Shown piece after piece: positions 55,011 to 64,000 of a DNA stretch of 64,000 nt. Within the stretch, counting starts at the first letter, position 1. Each line of letters opens with the position of its first letter. The notes beneath the pieces are model-generated. The model searched no databases, was not told the origin of the DNA, and worked only from the letters and a program-made list of their open reading frames with translations. A program made the position numbers and the translations under genes. Source of the DNA: Sporosarcina thermotolerans (GTDB lineage: Bacteria; Bacillota; Bacilli; Bacillales_A; Planococcaceae); the NCBI RefSeq assembly GCF_030067815.1, contig NZ_CP125968.1:1852001-1916000 (forward strand), read 5' to 3'.

Positions 55011-55769
55011 ATGTTTACTGAAAAGGTGTTTATTGTAACTGGTGGATCGAACGGTATGGGGAAGTACATGGCAAAGAAATTTGCTGATGAAGGTGCCGAT
55101 GTAATTATCACCGGGCGCGACCTCGATCGGCTAAATGCCGCAAAAGGGGAAATTGGGGAAAGAGCGCATATTTATCAAATGGACGTGCGCAATATTGAAA
55201 ATGTACAAGGTTTAGTCGAATTCGCAGACGAGAAATTCGGGAAAATTGATGGCCTCGTGAATAACGCTGCCGGTAATTTCATTGTCAAAGCGGAGGAACT
55301 TTCTCCGAATGGATGGAATGCGGTCATTGATATTGTTTTAAATGGGACATTCTACTGTACAAGTGCAGTCGGGAATTATTGGATTAAAAAAGGGCAGAAA
55401 GGTTCCATTCTTAATATGCTGGCGACCTACGCATGGGATGCTGGTCCGGGAATTGTCCATTCGGCTGCGGCAAAGGCTGGCGTCATGTCGTTGACACGCA
55501 CACTTGCTGTTGAGTGGGGAAGAAGCTACGGGTTCAGAATAAATGGAATTGCTCCAGGCCCAATTGAACGAACTGGCGGTGCAGAACGTCTGTTCCAATC
55601 GGAAAAAGCAGTTCAACGAACGATCAATTCAGTACCGCTTGGAAGAGTGGGTAAACCAGAAGAAATTGCTGAATTAGCTGCCTTCATCATGTCAGACAAA
55701 GCAGCATATATGAACGGCGAAATCGTAACATTAGACGGCGGTCAATGGTTGAACCAGTATCCTTTCTAA
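55011..55769 (+). CDS. fadH: 2,4-dienoyl-CoA reductase (SDR family)
   Basis: 252 residues from ATG 55011 (AAGGGGG). Classic SDR: VTGGSNGMGKYMAKKF near residue 8, NNAAGNFIVKAEELS near 85, catalytic region with LATYAWDAGPGIVHSAAAKAGV near 140 and the conserved Lys; the usual Tyr position is changed, as in the FadH/DECR group. IAPGPIERTGGAERL near 185 is the family tail. It reduces 2,4-dienoyl-CoA in unsaturated fatty-acid oxidation. The FadR-like box upstream supports this role. Bacillus orthologue: ykuF. Confidence 0.9.
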   Translation: MFTEKVFIVTGGSNGMGKYMAKKFADEGADVIITGRDLDRLNAAKGEIGERAHIYQMDVRNIENVQGLVEFADEKFGKIDGLVNNAAGNFIVKAEELSPNGWNAVIDIVLNGTFYCTSAVGNYWIKKGQKGSILNMLATYAWDAGPGIVHSAAAKAGVMSLTRTLAVEWGRSYGFRINGIAPGPIERTGGAERLFQSEKAVQRTINSVPLGRVGKPEEIAELAAFIMSDKAAYMNGEIVTLDGGQWLNQYPF

Positions 55770-55852
55770 AGTGAAAACACTAACTGAACAAGTATTATAT
55801 CGCTTAACTAACACATCCTAAATGAAAATTGTGTTAGGGAGGATGTTTTTAG

Positions 55853-56083
55853 ATGGTAATTTGGGTTATTCCATTGGCAATCGTGTTTTTTATTATTGGG
55901 GCTATTGGATGGAAAGCTGTAAGAAGCTGGAATACCGGTGTTGTTCTGAATGAAAATGATCATGATGTTTCAGATGCGATTGAAGATCATCCGATGTCTC
56001 TGAACCCTATCATTTGGGTGATCGCTGTGGCAACGTTATTTATTCTATTCGTAATTTTCTTTTACTGGGCCTCTTCCATATAG
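55853..56083 (+). CDS. Small two-helix membrane protein
   Basis: 76 residues, AGGGAGG ahead of ATG 55853. Membrane segments at about residues 3-24 and 53-73, with an acidic loop NENDHDVSDAIEDHPMS between. The topology places both ends outside or the loop inside. Unknown family. It is between fadH and the CBS gene. 56084-56322 is mainly a second type of repeat. Confidence 0.6.
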   Translation: MVIWVIPLAIVFFIIGAIGWKAVRSWNTGVVLNENDHDVSDAIEDHPMSLNPIIWVIAVATLFILFVIFFYWASSI

Positions 56084-56112
56084 GAAGGGGTTTTCTTTTT
56101 TGCTGCTGAAAC

Positions 56113-56226
56113 TTGTCCAGCTCCGGGCGCTAACTGCTTGGGTCATAAGTCAGCTTCGCTGCACGTCAAAAGACTCCGTTTAGCTATCTGTCTTATGCCT
56201 GTCGCAGTTAGGCGAGCGCCCTGCGC
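56113..56226. repeat. Second-type palindromic repeat
   Basis: Begins TTGTCCAGCTCCGGGCGC, ends GCGAGCGCCCTGCGC. The arms GGGCGCTAACTGC and GCAGTTAGGCG..GCGCCC are complementary, with a central GTCATAAGTCAGC / GTCTTATGCC segment. Widely seen type of intergenic repeat in Bacillus relatives; different from the GTTGATT family. Confidence 0.65.
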
Positions 56227-56322
56227 ATTTATTTTGAATTCGATGGGATGTTAACTGCTCTTATGGTATGATAGTGTTGTAGAATTGTTTTAAAGCTTGT
56301 GAACAGAAGGAGCGATATTTCA

Positions 56323-56760
56323 ATGATTTCTCTAAATAACAGGGATTTTCTATTCGTACCGATTGCCGATTATATAATTCCTGCCGAAAAAGTGGCACAT
56401 GTTCAAATCGGCAATAATGCGGAACACGCCCTTCTCGTCCTTACGAAAACCGGTTATTCTGCAATACCTGTCATCGATTCAAAAAATCACCTAAAAGGAC
56501 TCCTTGGAATTGGGATGATTACAGATTCCATTTTAGGGTTGGAACGAATCGAATATGAAAAGCTTGCAGACTTGAAGGTGGACCAAATCATGCAAACGGA
56601 TATTCCGAACATAAAAACTACTGACAAGTTCCAAAAGGGCTTGGACCTGCTTATTAATCATACTTTTCTTTGTGTAACTGAAGAGGACGGTACTTTTGCG
56701 GGTATACTGACGAGAAGAGTTATGCTGAAAGAATTTAAGAAATACATTTACAAGAATTAA
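56323..56760 (+). CDS. cbpB: CBS-domain c-di-AMP-binding protein
   Basis: 145 residues from ATG 56323 (AGAAGGAG). Two CBS modules: PIADYIIPAEKVAHVQIGNNAEHALLVL...IPVIDSKNHLKGLLGI and LKVDQIMQTDIPNIKTTDKFQKGLDLLI...FLCVTEEDGTFAGILTRR. It matches YkuL/CbpB (DarB), which binds cyclic di-AMP and, when free, activates the Rel alarmone synthetase and pyruvate carboxylase. The location in the yku-like gene order supports this. Confidence 0.88.
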   Translation: MISLNNRDFLFVPIADYIIPAEKVAHVQIGNNAEHALLVLTKTGYSAIPVIDSKNHLKGLLGIGMITDSILGLERIEYEKLADLKVDQIMQTDIPNIKTTDKFQKGLDLLINHTFLCVTEEDGTFAGILTRRVMLKEFKKYIYKN

Positions 56761-56841
56761 TGCTCAATGGTTCGCCGTTGAAGAGGAAGGCTCCAATTGG
56801 GGCCTTTTGTTATTTGTATCGATGTGAGAAGGAGAATTATT

Positions 56842-58326
56842 ATGAATATACATAAAAAGACAAATCGACCATTCGTTTTGATCTCAGTGATGCTTGCCAT
56901 GTTCGTTGGTGCGGTAGAAGCGACAATCGTTTCAACGGCAATGCCTGCAATTGCTGCAGAACTTGGTGGCTTTTCGAGATATAGTTGGATATTTTCATCC
57001 TATTTGTTGATGAGTACTGTCACTGTTCTTATATATGGAAAGTTGGCGGACTTGTTTGGTCGTAAACCAATATTCTTTATTGGAATGTCTATCTTTCTTA
57101 TAGGTTCTATCCTTTGTGGCTTTGCATACACGATGGAACAGTTAATCGTCTATAGATTGATCCAAGGGTTAGGAGCAGGCGCAGTCATGCCAATCGCAAC
57201 TACGATTGTTGGGGATATCTATTCGACTAAGGAAAGGGCGAAAATCCAAGGTTACCTATCAAGTGTATGGGGCGTTTCTGCAGTTTCAGGCCCAGTCATT
57301 GGTGGTTTGATTGTCCAGTATATGGACTGGAAATATGTTTTCTGGGTGAATGTACCACTTGGTCTTTTGGCGATGGCGGGAGTATTTTTCTTTCTTCAAG
57401 AACCTGTAATTGAACGGAAGGTTGCCATTGATTTTAAAGGGGCAGCACTTTTAGCCACTTCTTTATCAATCATCCTATTTTGGCTTGTTGAAGGCGGGCA
57501 AGCATTCGATAGGACATCCTTATTAAGTCTTTTCTTAGTTGTTTTCGGGATTGGATTGTTTACATTATTCATCTGGACGGAGCGAAGGGCCGCGGATCCT
57601 ATGATGCCATTTGCTATTTGGAAAAATCCTGTGATTCTTTACGCAAATCTTGTTTCGTTAACGACAGGTGGCATAATGATTGGCGTTTCCTCTTATTTAC
57701 CGACATTCGTGACAGGTGTAATGGAACAGCCTGCAATTATCGCTGGGTTTACATTGACAGCGATGTCGATAGGATGGCCAATTGCCTCTTCTGTTGCAGG
57801 ACATCTTCTTATAAGATTCGGGACTTTTAAGGTTTCATTCGCCGGAGGGTTATCATTAATTATCGGAGGAATGTTATTCGTATTAATGACTGGTGGGTCG
57901 GGCCCTTTATGGGCAGCATTCTCAAGCTTTTTTATTGGTGTAGGTATGGGTTTGACAAGTACAGCCTTCATTGTAACTATTCAAGGAGCTGTTAGCCGGG
58001 AACACCGCGGTTCTGCGACTGCGGCTAACATGTTCATGCGTAATTTTGGGAATACGATAGGAGCCGCAATTTTCGGAGCCGTACTTAATGGATCATTACT
58101 TACGATCTTCAAAAAGAAGGAACTTGACTATGAAGTAAATGACATTAATCTTCTTTTGACGGAAGAAGCGAGGTCAACACTGCCAGTTTTCAAAATGGAA
58201 GAATTGCAACATGCACTTGATGGGTCTTTACAATGGGTATATATCGCCGTTCTTGTTTTTGCAGTAATAAGTATGCTACTTATTTTACGGATTCCGCGGG
58301 GGGTGGTTCAATATGACGACAACTGA
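56842..58326 (+). CDS. DHA2-type MFS drug exporter
   Basis: 494 residues from ATG 56842 (AAGGAG). Fourteen predicted membrane segments, with motif A KLADLFGRKPIFFIG near residue 63 and motif C GVSAVSGPVIGGLIVQ near 145, the signature of drug-proton antiporters. A large central loop and the 14-helix form point to DHA2 (EmrB/QacA type). Its stop overlaps the start of the LysR gene by 14 bases, so the two are linked in translation, although the regulator is a CcpC-like protein rather than a local drug sensor. Confidence 0.9.
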   Translation: MNIHKKTNRPFVLISVMLAMFVGAVEATIVSTAMPAIAAELGGFSRYSWIFSSYLLMSTVTVLIYGKLADLFGRKPIFFIGMSIFLIGSILCGFAYTMEQLIVYRLIQGLGAGAVMPIATTIVGDIYSTKERAKIQGYLSSVWGVSAVSGPVIGGLIVQYMDWKYVFWVNVPLGLLAMAGVFFFLQEPVIERKVAIDFKGAALLATSLSIILFWLVEGGQAFDRTSLLSLFLVVFGIGLFTLFIWTERRAADPMMPFAIWKNPVILYANLVSLTTGGIMIGVSSYLPTFVTGVMEQPAIIAGFTLTAMSIGWPIASSVAGHLLIRFGTFKVSFAGGLSLIIGGMLFVLMTGGSGPLWAAFSSFFIGVGMGLTSTAFIVTIQGAVSREHRGSATAANMFMRNFGNTIGAAIFGAVLNGSLLTIFKKKELDYEVNDINLLLTEEARSTLPVFKMEELQHALDGSLQWVYIAVLVFAVISMLLILRIPRGVVQYDDN

Positions 58327-59203
58327 ACTTGAAATTATCAAGACTTTGGCTGAAGAGGGAAATATGCGGAAGGCTGCAGAACGGTTATTTCTATCGCAGC
58401 CTGCACTTTCTCAACGGCTTCAGACAATTGAGAAAGAATGGGGGACATTGCTTTTCATCCGCTCCCAAAAAGGATTGGAACCTACTCCAGCTGGTGAACT
58501 TGTTATTTCGTTCGCAAAGGAAACAATTCTTAAAAAAGAGGAAACTGCGGAAATGATTGCTTCATTGGCGGATAAAGTGCATGGAACCTTGAAAATTGCC
58601 TGCGCTTCTATTGTTGGCCAAACATGGCTGCCTCAAGTATTGAAAGAGTTTGTTGGTACGTATCCTGATGCAAAAATTTCTTTGATGACTGGTTGGAGTT
58701 CGGAAATTGTAAAAGCACTTTATGACGGGGAAGCGCATATTGGAATTGTACGTGGACAAGTCGATTGGAAAAGTAAAAAAGAATATTTATTCAGGGATCG
58801 CCTGTATCTTGTCGATCAAGAAATCACATCAATTGACGAGTTGAAAAATACAAGCAGGCCATTCATCCAGTTTAAAAGCGATTCAAATTATTATATGGAA
58901 ATCCAGCGATGGTGGCAGCGCCATTTCACGCAAAACCCTGGAAGACAAATTACCGTGGACCAAATCGAGACGTGTAAACAGCTTGCGCTTAATGGAATCG
59001 GTTATGCGATCTTACCTTCCATAACGTTAACGGGGAATGAGGATGTCAATAGGATACCGCTTTTGAATAGTGAGGAAGAATTTGAACTGACAAGAGATAC
59101 ATGGCTGATCGGCTATGAATCTTCGTTTGCATTGAAACAAGTGGATGCGTTTACTCAAGTTGTAAATAAATATGCTGGAAGATTAAGAAAGGAATCAGAA
59201 TAG
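58313..59203 (+). CDS. ccpC: LysR-type regulator, CcpC-like
   Basis: 296 residues. HTH NMRKAAERLFLSQPALSQRLQTIEKEWGT at residues 17-45 is close to the CcpC pattern. The effector domain has ACASIVGQTWLPQVLKEF near residue 97, PDAKISLMTGWSSE near 118, and VDQIETCKQLALNGIGYAILPSI near 220. CcpC represses aconitase and citrate synthase genes and responds to citrate. No TCA gene is adjacent in this window. Bacillus gene order (ykuL then ccpC) is kept except for the inserted exporter. Confidence 0.8.
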   Translation: MTTTELEIIKTLAEEGNMRKAAERLFLSQPALSQRLQTIEKEWGTLLFIRSQKGLEPTPAGELVISFAKETILKKEETAEMIASLADKVHGTLKIACASIVGQTWLPQVLKEFVGTYPDAKISLMTGWSSEIVKALYDGEAHIGIVRGQVDWKSKKEYLFRDRLYLVDQEITSIDELKNTSRPFIQFKSDSNYYMEIQRWWQRHFTQNPGRQITVDQIETCKQLALNGIGYAILPSITLTGNEDVNRIPLLNSEEEFELTRDTWLIGYESSFALKQVDAFTQVVNKYAGRLRKESE

Positions 59204-59283
59204 AAGGGAACTTTCCTCTATTCTCTACGTACTAATTAGGAAAGGTCAAAGTTAGATGGCGTTTGACGAAGGGGGATTTACTT

Positions 59284-61703
59284 ATGTGGAAGAGGCAAAT
59301 AGGAATTATTTTAACACTAATGGCATTATGCCTGTTTTTACCAACCATTCATGCAATGGCAGCTCCTGAGCTTAAAGTAAAGGTGTCTGCCGGGTTTGAC
59401 GGAAAGGCAAAGTATGGTAAAGGGGCACCCATTACGATTGAAATCGAAAATAGTGGAACATCGTCGTTTAATGGTGATTTAATCATCGATACACAGCAAT
59501 CATATGAATCAGGAGTCGGTGAAGTTTTTCCGCTAAATATAGGGGCTGGGGAAACGAAAACAGTCACTTTCATTAATTCTAAGATGTTCGATTTCAATAT
59601 GTATGGTATGAACACTAAGTCAATCTTCTTTTATGAAGGTGGCTGGAAACAAGGGAAAGAGATAGCCCATAAAGGTTCTCAGCAAATAACGGTTGCTATG
59701 TATCACGAAGATACAAAAATCATAACTGCATTTACGGATAATATCGATCGTCTGTCCGCTTTAAAAGGAATGCGCTTAACCAATTATCCTAACGTGCAGA
59801 TGATTGATGCTTCCAAGATAGCCTCCGTTAAACTACCAGATGAATCTGCCGGATGGGGACCAACTGATACGATTATCATTGATGAATACCCGATTGCTGA
59901 CATGACTACTGCTGAACAGGAAGCGTTACTAAACTGGGTTCGTTCAGGTGGGGTCATCATTTTCGGAGGTTCAGATCATCTAACTGTAGAGTCTGGTGTT
60001 TTTGCAGATTATTTGCCGCTTACACAAACTACTAGTACAACAATCGGTCCTGAAGCATTCATTATTTGGACTGGAATCGAAGGCTTTGATAAGGAAGTTA
60101 CTATTGCGCAGTCAGAATTGAATGCCGATGCCAAAGTGATTTATGCAGACGGTCCTCATATTTTGGCGGCATCGAAGCCACTTGGTAAGGGAATGGTAGT
60201 TCAAACCTCTTTTTCATTGGGAGATGAACCCTTTTCAAAAATGCATGGGGCACATACTGTGTGGAAAAAACTACTTGACACTGTTGATCAATCAATGATG
60301 ACAGGTGGTATGATGCCATATTACAACGATCCGGTTGAATCATTACGTTGGACCATTGGAAATTCGAATGAGCTCTTTCCATCATTCAAAGTGTCCGCCC
60401 CACTTCTATTTGGAGTAATTCTGATCTACATTGTCATCATCATTCCGATTTTATATCTTGTATTGAAACGTAAAGACAAAAGGGAGCACGCATGGTGGAT
60501 TATTCCCGCGATATCGGTTGCCGTTTCCGTGTTCATCTTTGCATATGGTGCACGAGATCGTATCGGCCAGGCTCAAATACAGCAGACTTCCGTCTTTGAT
60601 GTGAGCGGGGATGGAACATTGACTGGTTATTTTGTTGAATCCATTTTGACAAACAAAGCAGGGGATTTTGTTTTCTCAGTACCCCTCGAGACGACTTTAT
60701 CAACGTATACGCCATATTCGATGGGTTCCATTTTCGGACCTTCGCGAATGAGCACCAATTCACATAAGCGGGCTATCCTTGAAAAAGACGCAACAGGCTC
60801 TAAATTATCTTTAAGAGATATTGGTTACTGGGATGTTGCTTCCGTGTATGGTCAAACGACGCTGGATCTAAAAGGAAATTACGATGTGAAACTTACCGTG
60901 AAGGATAAACAGCTTACTGGTGAAATAACGAATAATTTCCCTTTCCCTTTAAAAGATGTTGCTATTTGGTCAGGAAATAAGCAAATCGAAATTGGTGATT
61001 TAGGACCGGGCGAAACGTTAAAAGTGAATGAAACTTTGACTACTTCCACATTATTGCCTAAACGTTCAGTCAGCAATGTGTATTCGGGCCAAATGCCGGT
61101 GAACACAGATGAATTAATGGAAATGAGAAAACGTGGACTAATGTCGTTTTCAGGTGATTTTATCAATAGTCAATCCAAACCAGCAATCATTGGTTATGCG
61201 GATACACAACTAATACCTGTAAAGCTTGAGAAGATAAAAGCGACTACCGACGCACTGACAATGATTACACAGCCATTTACACCTAAAATTGAATTCAGTG
61301 ATTCCTTCACGATGGATGCCGAAATGATGGAGATGAAACTTCTTTCGGAGAAATATAATATGGAGCCTCATCTAACGGGCTATCCGGGTAATATGTACTA
61401 TTTCGATGAGGAAAGTTATGTCCAAACATGGAAGATTCCTGAGGAGTACATGGGGAATGGATTCCACTGGAAGTCAGCAGATATATCCAAAATTCAACAC
61501 CAATTATATAATTTGAGCATTTTTAATCAAACCACACAGCAATTCGAGCAATTAAAGTCTGAACGGAAGCAAACCATCGATTCAATCCGGCCTTACTTGT
61601 CTGAAAATGGTGAATTGAAATTCCACCTTGAATTTACAGGTGGGCAACGTGGAATGAAGCACAAGCTCCCGAAATCAAGTTGCATGGCGAGGTGAAGAAA
61701 TGA
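59284..61703 (+). CDS. Large exported/membrane protein of an ABC cluster, frameshifted at the end
   Basis: 806 residues from ATG 59284 (AAGGGGG) after adding one G at 61651-61652 (GQRGNEAQAPEIKLHGE); the repaired stop (61701-61703) overlaps the ABC ATPase start exactly (ATGA). Signal peptide (residues 1-25, HAMAAPELKV), a CARDB-like beta region, a Rossmann-like GATase-type region around IIIDEYPIADMTTAEQEALLNW and GGVIIFGGSDH, then a pair of TM helices near 380-430 and C-terminal beta domains. It resembles proteins annotated DUF7408 encoded with ABC-2 exporters. Probably an extracytoplasmic component of the transporter. Confidence 0.75.
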
Positions 61704-62632
61704 TAGAAATTAAAGGGCTGACAAAGAAATATGGGCAATTTACCGCGCTTGATAATTTGGATTTAACGCTCGATGAGGGAACGGTATTCGGATTTGTCGG
61801 TGCGAATGGTGCCGGTAAATCAACGACATTTTTAATCCTTTCCACATTGCTTCAACCAACTTCAGGAGAAGTATTCATCAATGGCATCAGCGTTCGTGAA
61901 AAGCCATCAGAAATCCGAAAACTGATTGGCTATATGCCAGATTTCTTCGGTGTATACGATCAGCTAAAGGCTGATGAATATTTGGACTTTTATGGAGCCA
62001 GCTACGGTATTCCTGATGAGGAAAGGAAGATACTTATACCGCAGTTGTTGGAGTTAGTAAATCTAACTCATAAAAGAAATTCTTATGTTGATTTGCTTTC
62101 GAGGGGGATGAAGCAGAGACTATGCTTGGCTCGTAGCTTGATACACGATCCTAAGGTGCTTATTTTGGATGAACCTGCTTCTGGACTTGATCCAAGGGCA
62201 CGGGTTGAAATGCGTGATATTCTAAAAACGTTAAAAGGTATGGGAAAGACAATCTTAATCTCCTCTCATATTCTGCCTGAACTTGCGGAGATGTGTGATG
62301 AAATTGGTGTTATTGACAATGGGAAACTGATTGCACATGGATCCGTTGCTGAAATACAGAAAAAATTGCAAGGAGAAAAAGTAATTACAGTTCGACTTAT
62401 CTCTAAAACTTATGAAGTAATTTCCTTTTTTGAGGAACAGCCATATGTTACATCAATTGAAAGGCTTGATAGTGGAGATGGCATTTCCTTCACGTATAGG
62501 GGAAGCGAAGAGGAGCAGATTGGCATGCTGAAAAAGGCGATGTTAGAAGATTTGCCGATTGTTTCATTCATGGAACATGTAACAAACCTTGAAGATGTCT
62601 TTATGGAAATAACGAAAGGAGCCGCCGACTAA
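61700..62632 (+). CDS. ABC transporter ATP-binding protein
   Basis: 310 residues. Walker A GANGAGKSTTF near residue 38, signature LLSRGMKQRLCLARSL near 132, Walker B VLILDEPASGLDPRARVEM near 152, switch His in ISSHILPELAEMCDEIG. CcmA/NatA-type exporter ATPase with a C-terminal extension. It overlaps the upstream large exported protein and is followed at once by the permease. Confidence 0.95.
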   Translation: MIEIKGLTKKYGQFTALDNLDLTLDEGTVFGFVGANGAGKSTTFLILSTLLQPTSGEVFINGISVREKPSEIRKLIGYMPDFFGVYDQLKADEYLDFYGASYGIPDEERKILIPQLLELVNLTHKRNSYVDLLSRGMKQRLCLARSLIHDPKVLILDEPASGLDPRARVEMRDILKTLKGMGKTILISSHILPELAEMCDEIGVIDNGKLIAHGSVAEIQKKLQGEKVITVRLISKTYEVISFFEEQPYVTSIERLDSGDGISFTYRGSEEEQIGMLKKAMLEDLPIVSFMEHVTNLEDVFMEITKGAAD

Positions 62633-62633
62633 T

Positions 62634-63475
62634 ATGAATTTTAATAATCCGGTTCTTTTTAAGGAATTGAAACTTAGATTCCGATCATTCAAAGGCTTCA
62701 ATGGGATATTATTCTTTCTGTTAGCTATGTGCATATTTGTTTTCGGTTATATATTCCTCACTGTTAACATGACGGGCACATCCTATTTCAGACCAAGTCA
62801 AAGTTTTGTCCTATTTGCCTTTCTATCCTATATCCAACTTGGGCTTGTGTTATTCACAGCCCCAGGGCTAACGGCTGGATCAATCAGTTCGGAAAGGGAA
62901 AAACAGACATTGCCAATTCTTTTGACAACTTCTCAAAGCTCGTTTCAAATAATTTCAGGGAAAATGCTTTCGTCCGTAGCTTTCCTACTCTTACTAATCG
63001 TTGCGGGACTTCCTGTTTATAGCTTGGTATTCTTGTTTGGCGGTATTTCCCCAATGGATTTTGTAAAGGTTTTTTTCTTCCTATTCGTAACGTTGTTAGC
63101 AATTGGAAGTATCGGGGTCATGTTCTCTACATTAATTCGCAGAACAATTGTATCAATGATTGCAACATATGGATCAATGCTTTTCTTATCGGTAGTAACT
63201 GGTTTCCTATTCATTATTGTAATGCAAATGAAAGCTTTCAATAATATGGGGACCATTACCTCACCTTCTTATTTAGGTCAGTTTTTGGCATCCATTAATC
63301 CTGGGTGCTGTTTGCATCATTTTTATCACCCGATTTGAATAGCTCCATTAGCGAATTAACGAAAATCGACTTCCCGATTTGGGCCGGTTATTTAATATTT
63401 TATGGATTGATTACCGTGACGGCGTTTTTTATATCGGTGAAAAGATTACGTGTCAATATGAAAAGATTAAAATGA
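62634..63475 (+). CDS. ABC-2 type permease, frameshifted
   Basis: 280 residues after adding one base to CCTGGGTG at 63301-63307 (INP(W/G)VLFASFLSPDL). Six membrane segments. The loop PGLTAGSISSEREKQTLPILLTTSQS near residue 83 is the conserved ABC-2 cytoplasmic motif of exporter permeases. The repaired C-terminus is RLRVNMKRLK. With the ATPase upstream it forms a full exporter of unknown substrate. Confidence 0.88.
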
Positions 63476-63488
63476 GGGGGTGTAACAG

Positions 63489-64000
63489 ATGGAAGGGAAA
63501 ATAGCGTTACAGCGATATGTCAAAAAGGCGTTAAGATCATTACGTCTCGAACGATCGGTCTATAAGTTGCAAACTGGATTGTTTCTGTCCGCTTTGCTGT
63601 TCACACTAATCCTTTCCGCTTCCAGACTGTTCATACTGCCGCATTACTTATTGATAGCCATTTGGATTGCTTGCCTAACAATTGGAGTTACGATTGTCGC
63701 TTTATTACTAAAAAATGTTCGGCGTGAAGAGGCCATCTGGAGGCTGGATAAATATTTACCTGATAATTTATTAGTGACGGCATTGGATGATCGTATCCAA
63801 CAATCGAGCTTTGCTGAGTCAATCACTCAAAATGCGAAGAAAAGTATGAACTCTGCGTATCTAGAATTTAAGAAACGTGAAAAGAAGTTTGTAAATGGCA
63901 AGATGTTAGTTGGTTTTCTGATCCTTCTTACAGCATCTATATTGTTGGTGATGTTTCCTTCTAATGCACAGCAGGAAGCGACTGCTGTTGCCAAGGAGAA
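63489..64000 (+). CDS. Membrane protein of the same cluster, cut by the window end
   Basis: Open frame from ATG 63489 (AGGGGGTG upstream) to the end of the window, 170 residues so far with no stop. Two membrane segments at about residues 28-75, a basic amphipathic region (EEAIWRLDKYLPDNLLVTALDD), and a third TM near 135-160. The layout recalls DUF4175-type proteins, which are encoded next to MoxR/ABC clusters, but only the N-terminal part is visible. Confidence 0.7.
   Translation, partial: MEGKIALQRYVKKALRSLRLERSVYKLQTGLFLSALLFTLILSASRLFILPHYLLIAIWIACLTIGVTIVALLLKNVRREEAIWRLDKYLPDNLLVTALDDRIQQSSFAESITQNAKKSMNSAYLEFKKREKKFVNGKMLVGFLILLTASILLVMFPSNAQQEATAVAKE

Noticed and set aside
1-64000. 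Prophage, transposase or plasmid genes
   Set aside because: No terminase, capsid, recombinase, transposase or replication gene was found in any frame.

Overview
The window looks like a chromosome segment of a low-GC, endospore-forming Bacillales bacterium, most likely a member of the Planococcaceae such as Sporosarcina. The evidence is AGGAGG-type ribosome sites with frequent TTG and GTG starts, a Spo0E-family phosphatase, a KinD-like sensor kinase, a YkvS protein, murE directly followed by prfC, and a stretch (50.7-59.2 kb) with the Bacillus ykyB/fadH/ykuL/ccpC gene set. No prophage, insertion sequence, CRISPR array or rRNA was found. There is one tRNA (Val, GAC). Layout: 0-8 kb carries stress, regulatory and repair-like genes (cupin, HIT, PP2C-like, S41 peptidase, an ArsR/SRPBCC pair, a large UvrA paralogue). 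8-18 kb is a mixed housekeeping and hypothetical stretch (bacterial eRF1-like protein, S9 peptidase, YpsA, acyl-CoA dehydrogenase, a sodium symporter, acetyltransferases). 18.8-23.5 kb on the minus strand is a compact catabolic operon: XRE-cupin regulator, HMG-CoA reductase, a small membrane protein, a TctA-like permease and HMG-CoA lyase. I read it as mevalonate uptake and breakdown under a nested palindromic operator. 24-35 kb holds acetyltransferases, the tRNA, an AlkA-type glycosylase, aldehyde dehydrogenase, M42 peptidase, murE, prfC and a NERD protein. 35-50 kb holds an RND pump, a manganese-riboswitch-controlled TerC protein, a Ktr channel, a radical SAM enzyme, the kinase/MhqR/Spo0E group and a MoxR-DUF58 cluster. 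50-64 kb holds YkyB, a GGDEF-EAL protein, a zincin lipoprotein between two mobile-type repeats, fadH under a FadR-like box, CbpB, an MFS pump, a CcpC-like regulator and the start of an ABC export cluster cut by the window end. Two sequence-wide observations matter for any reader. First, about twenty genes, including the normally essential murE, are split by single-base indels. Nearly all are losses of one G (or C on the other strand), mainly in runs of five G or just before GATC. I treat these as read or assembly errors and give repaired gene spans. Second, five intergenic arrays (0.4, 7.2, 12.2, 33.6 and 35.1 kb) share one design: a core of about 10 bp repeated every 20 bp (20.5 bp in the first) with a variable linker. 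Three of them use the same core, AACGAGCG. I do not recognise this repeat class. It and the mevalonate operon are the leading candidates for something undescribed.
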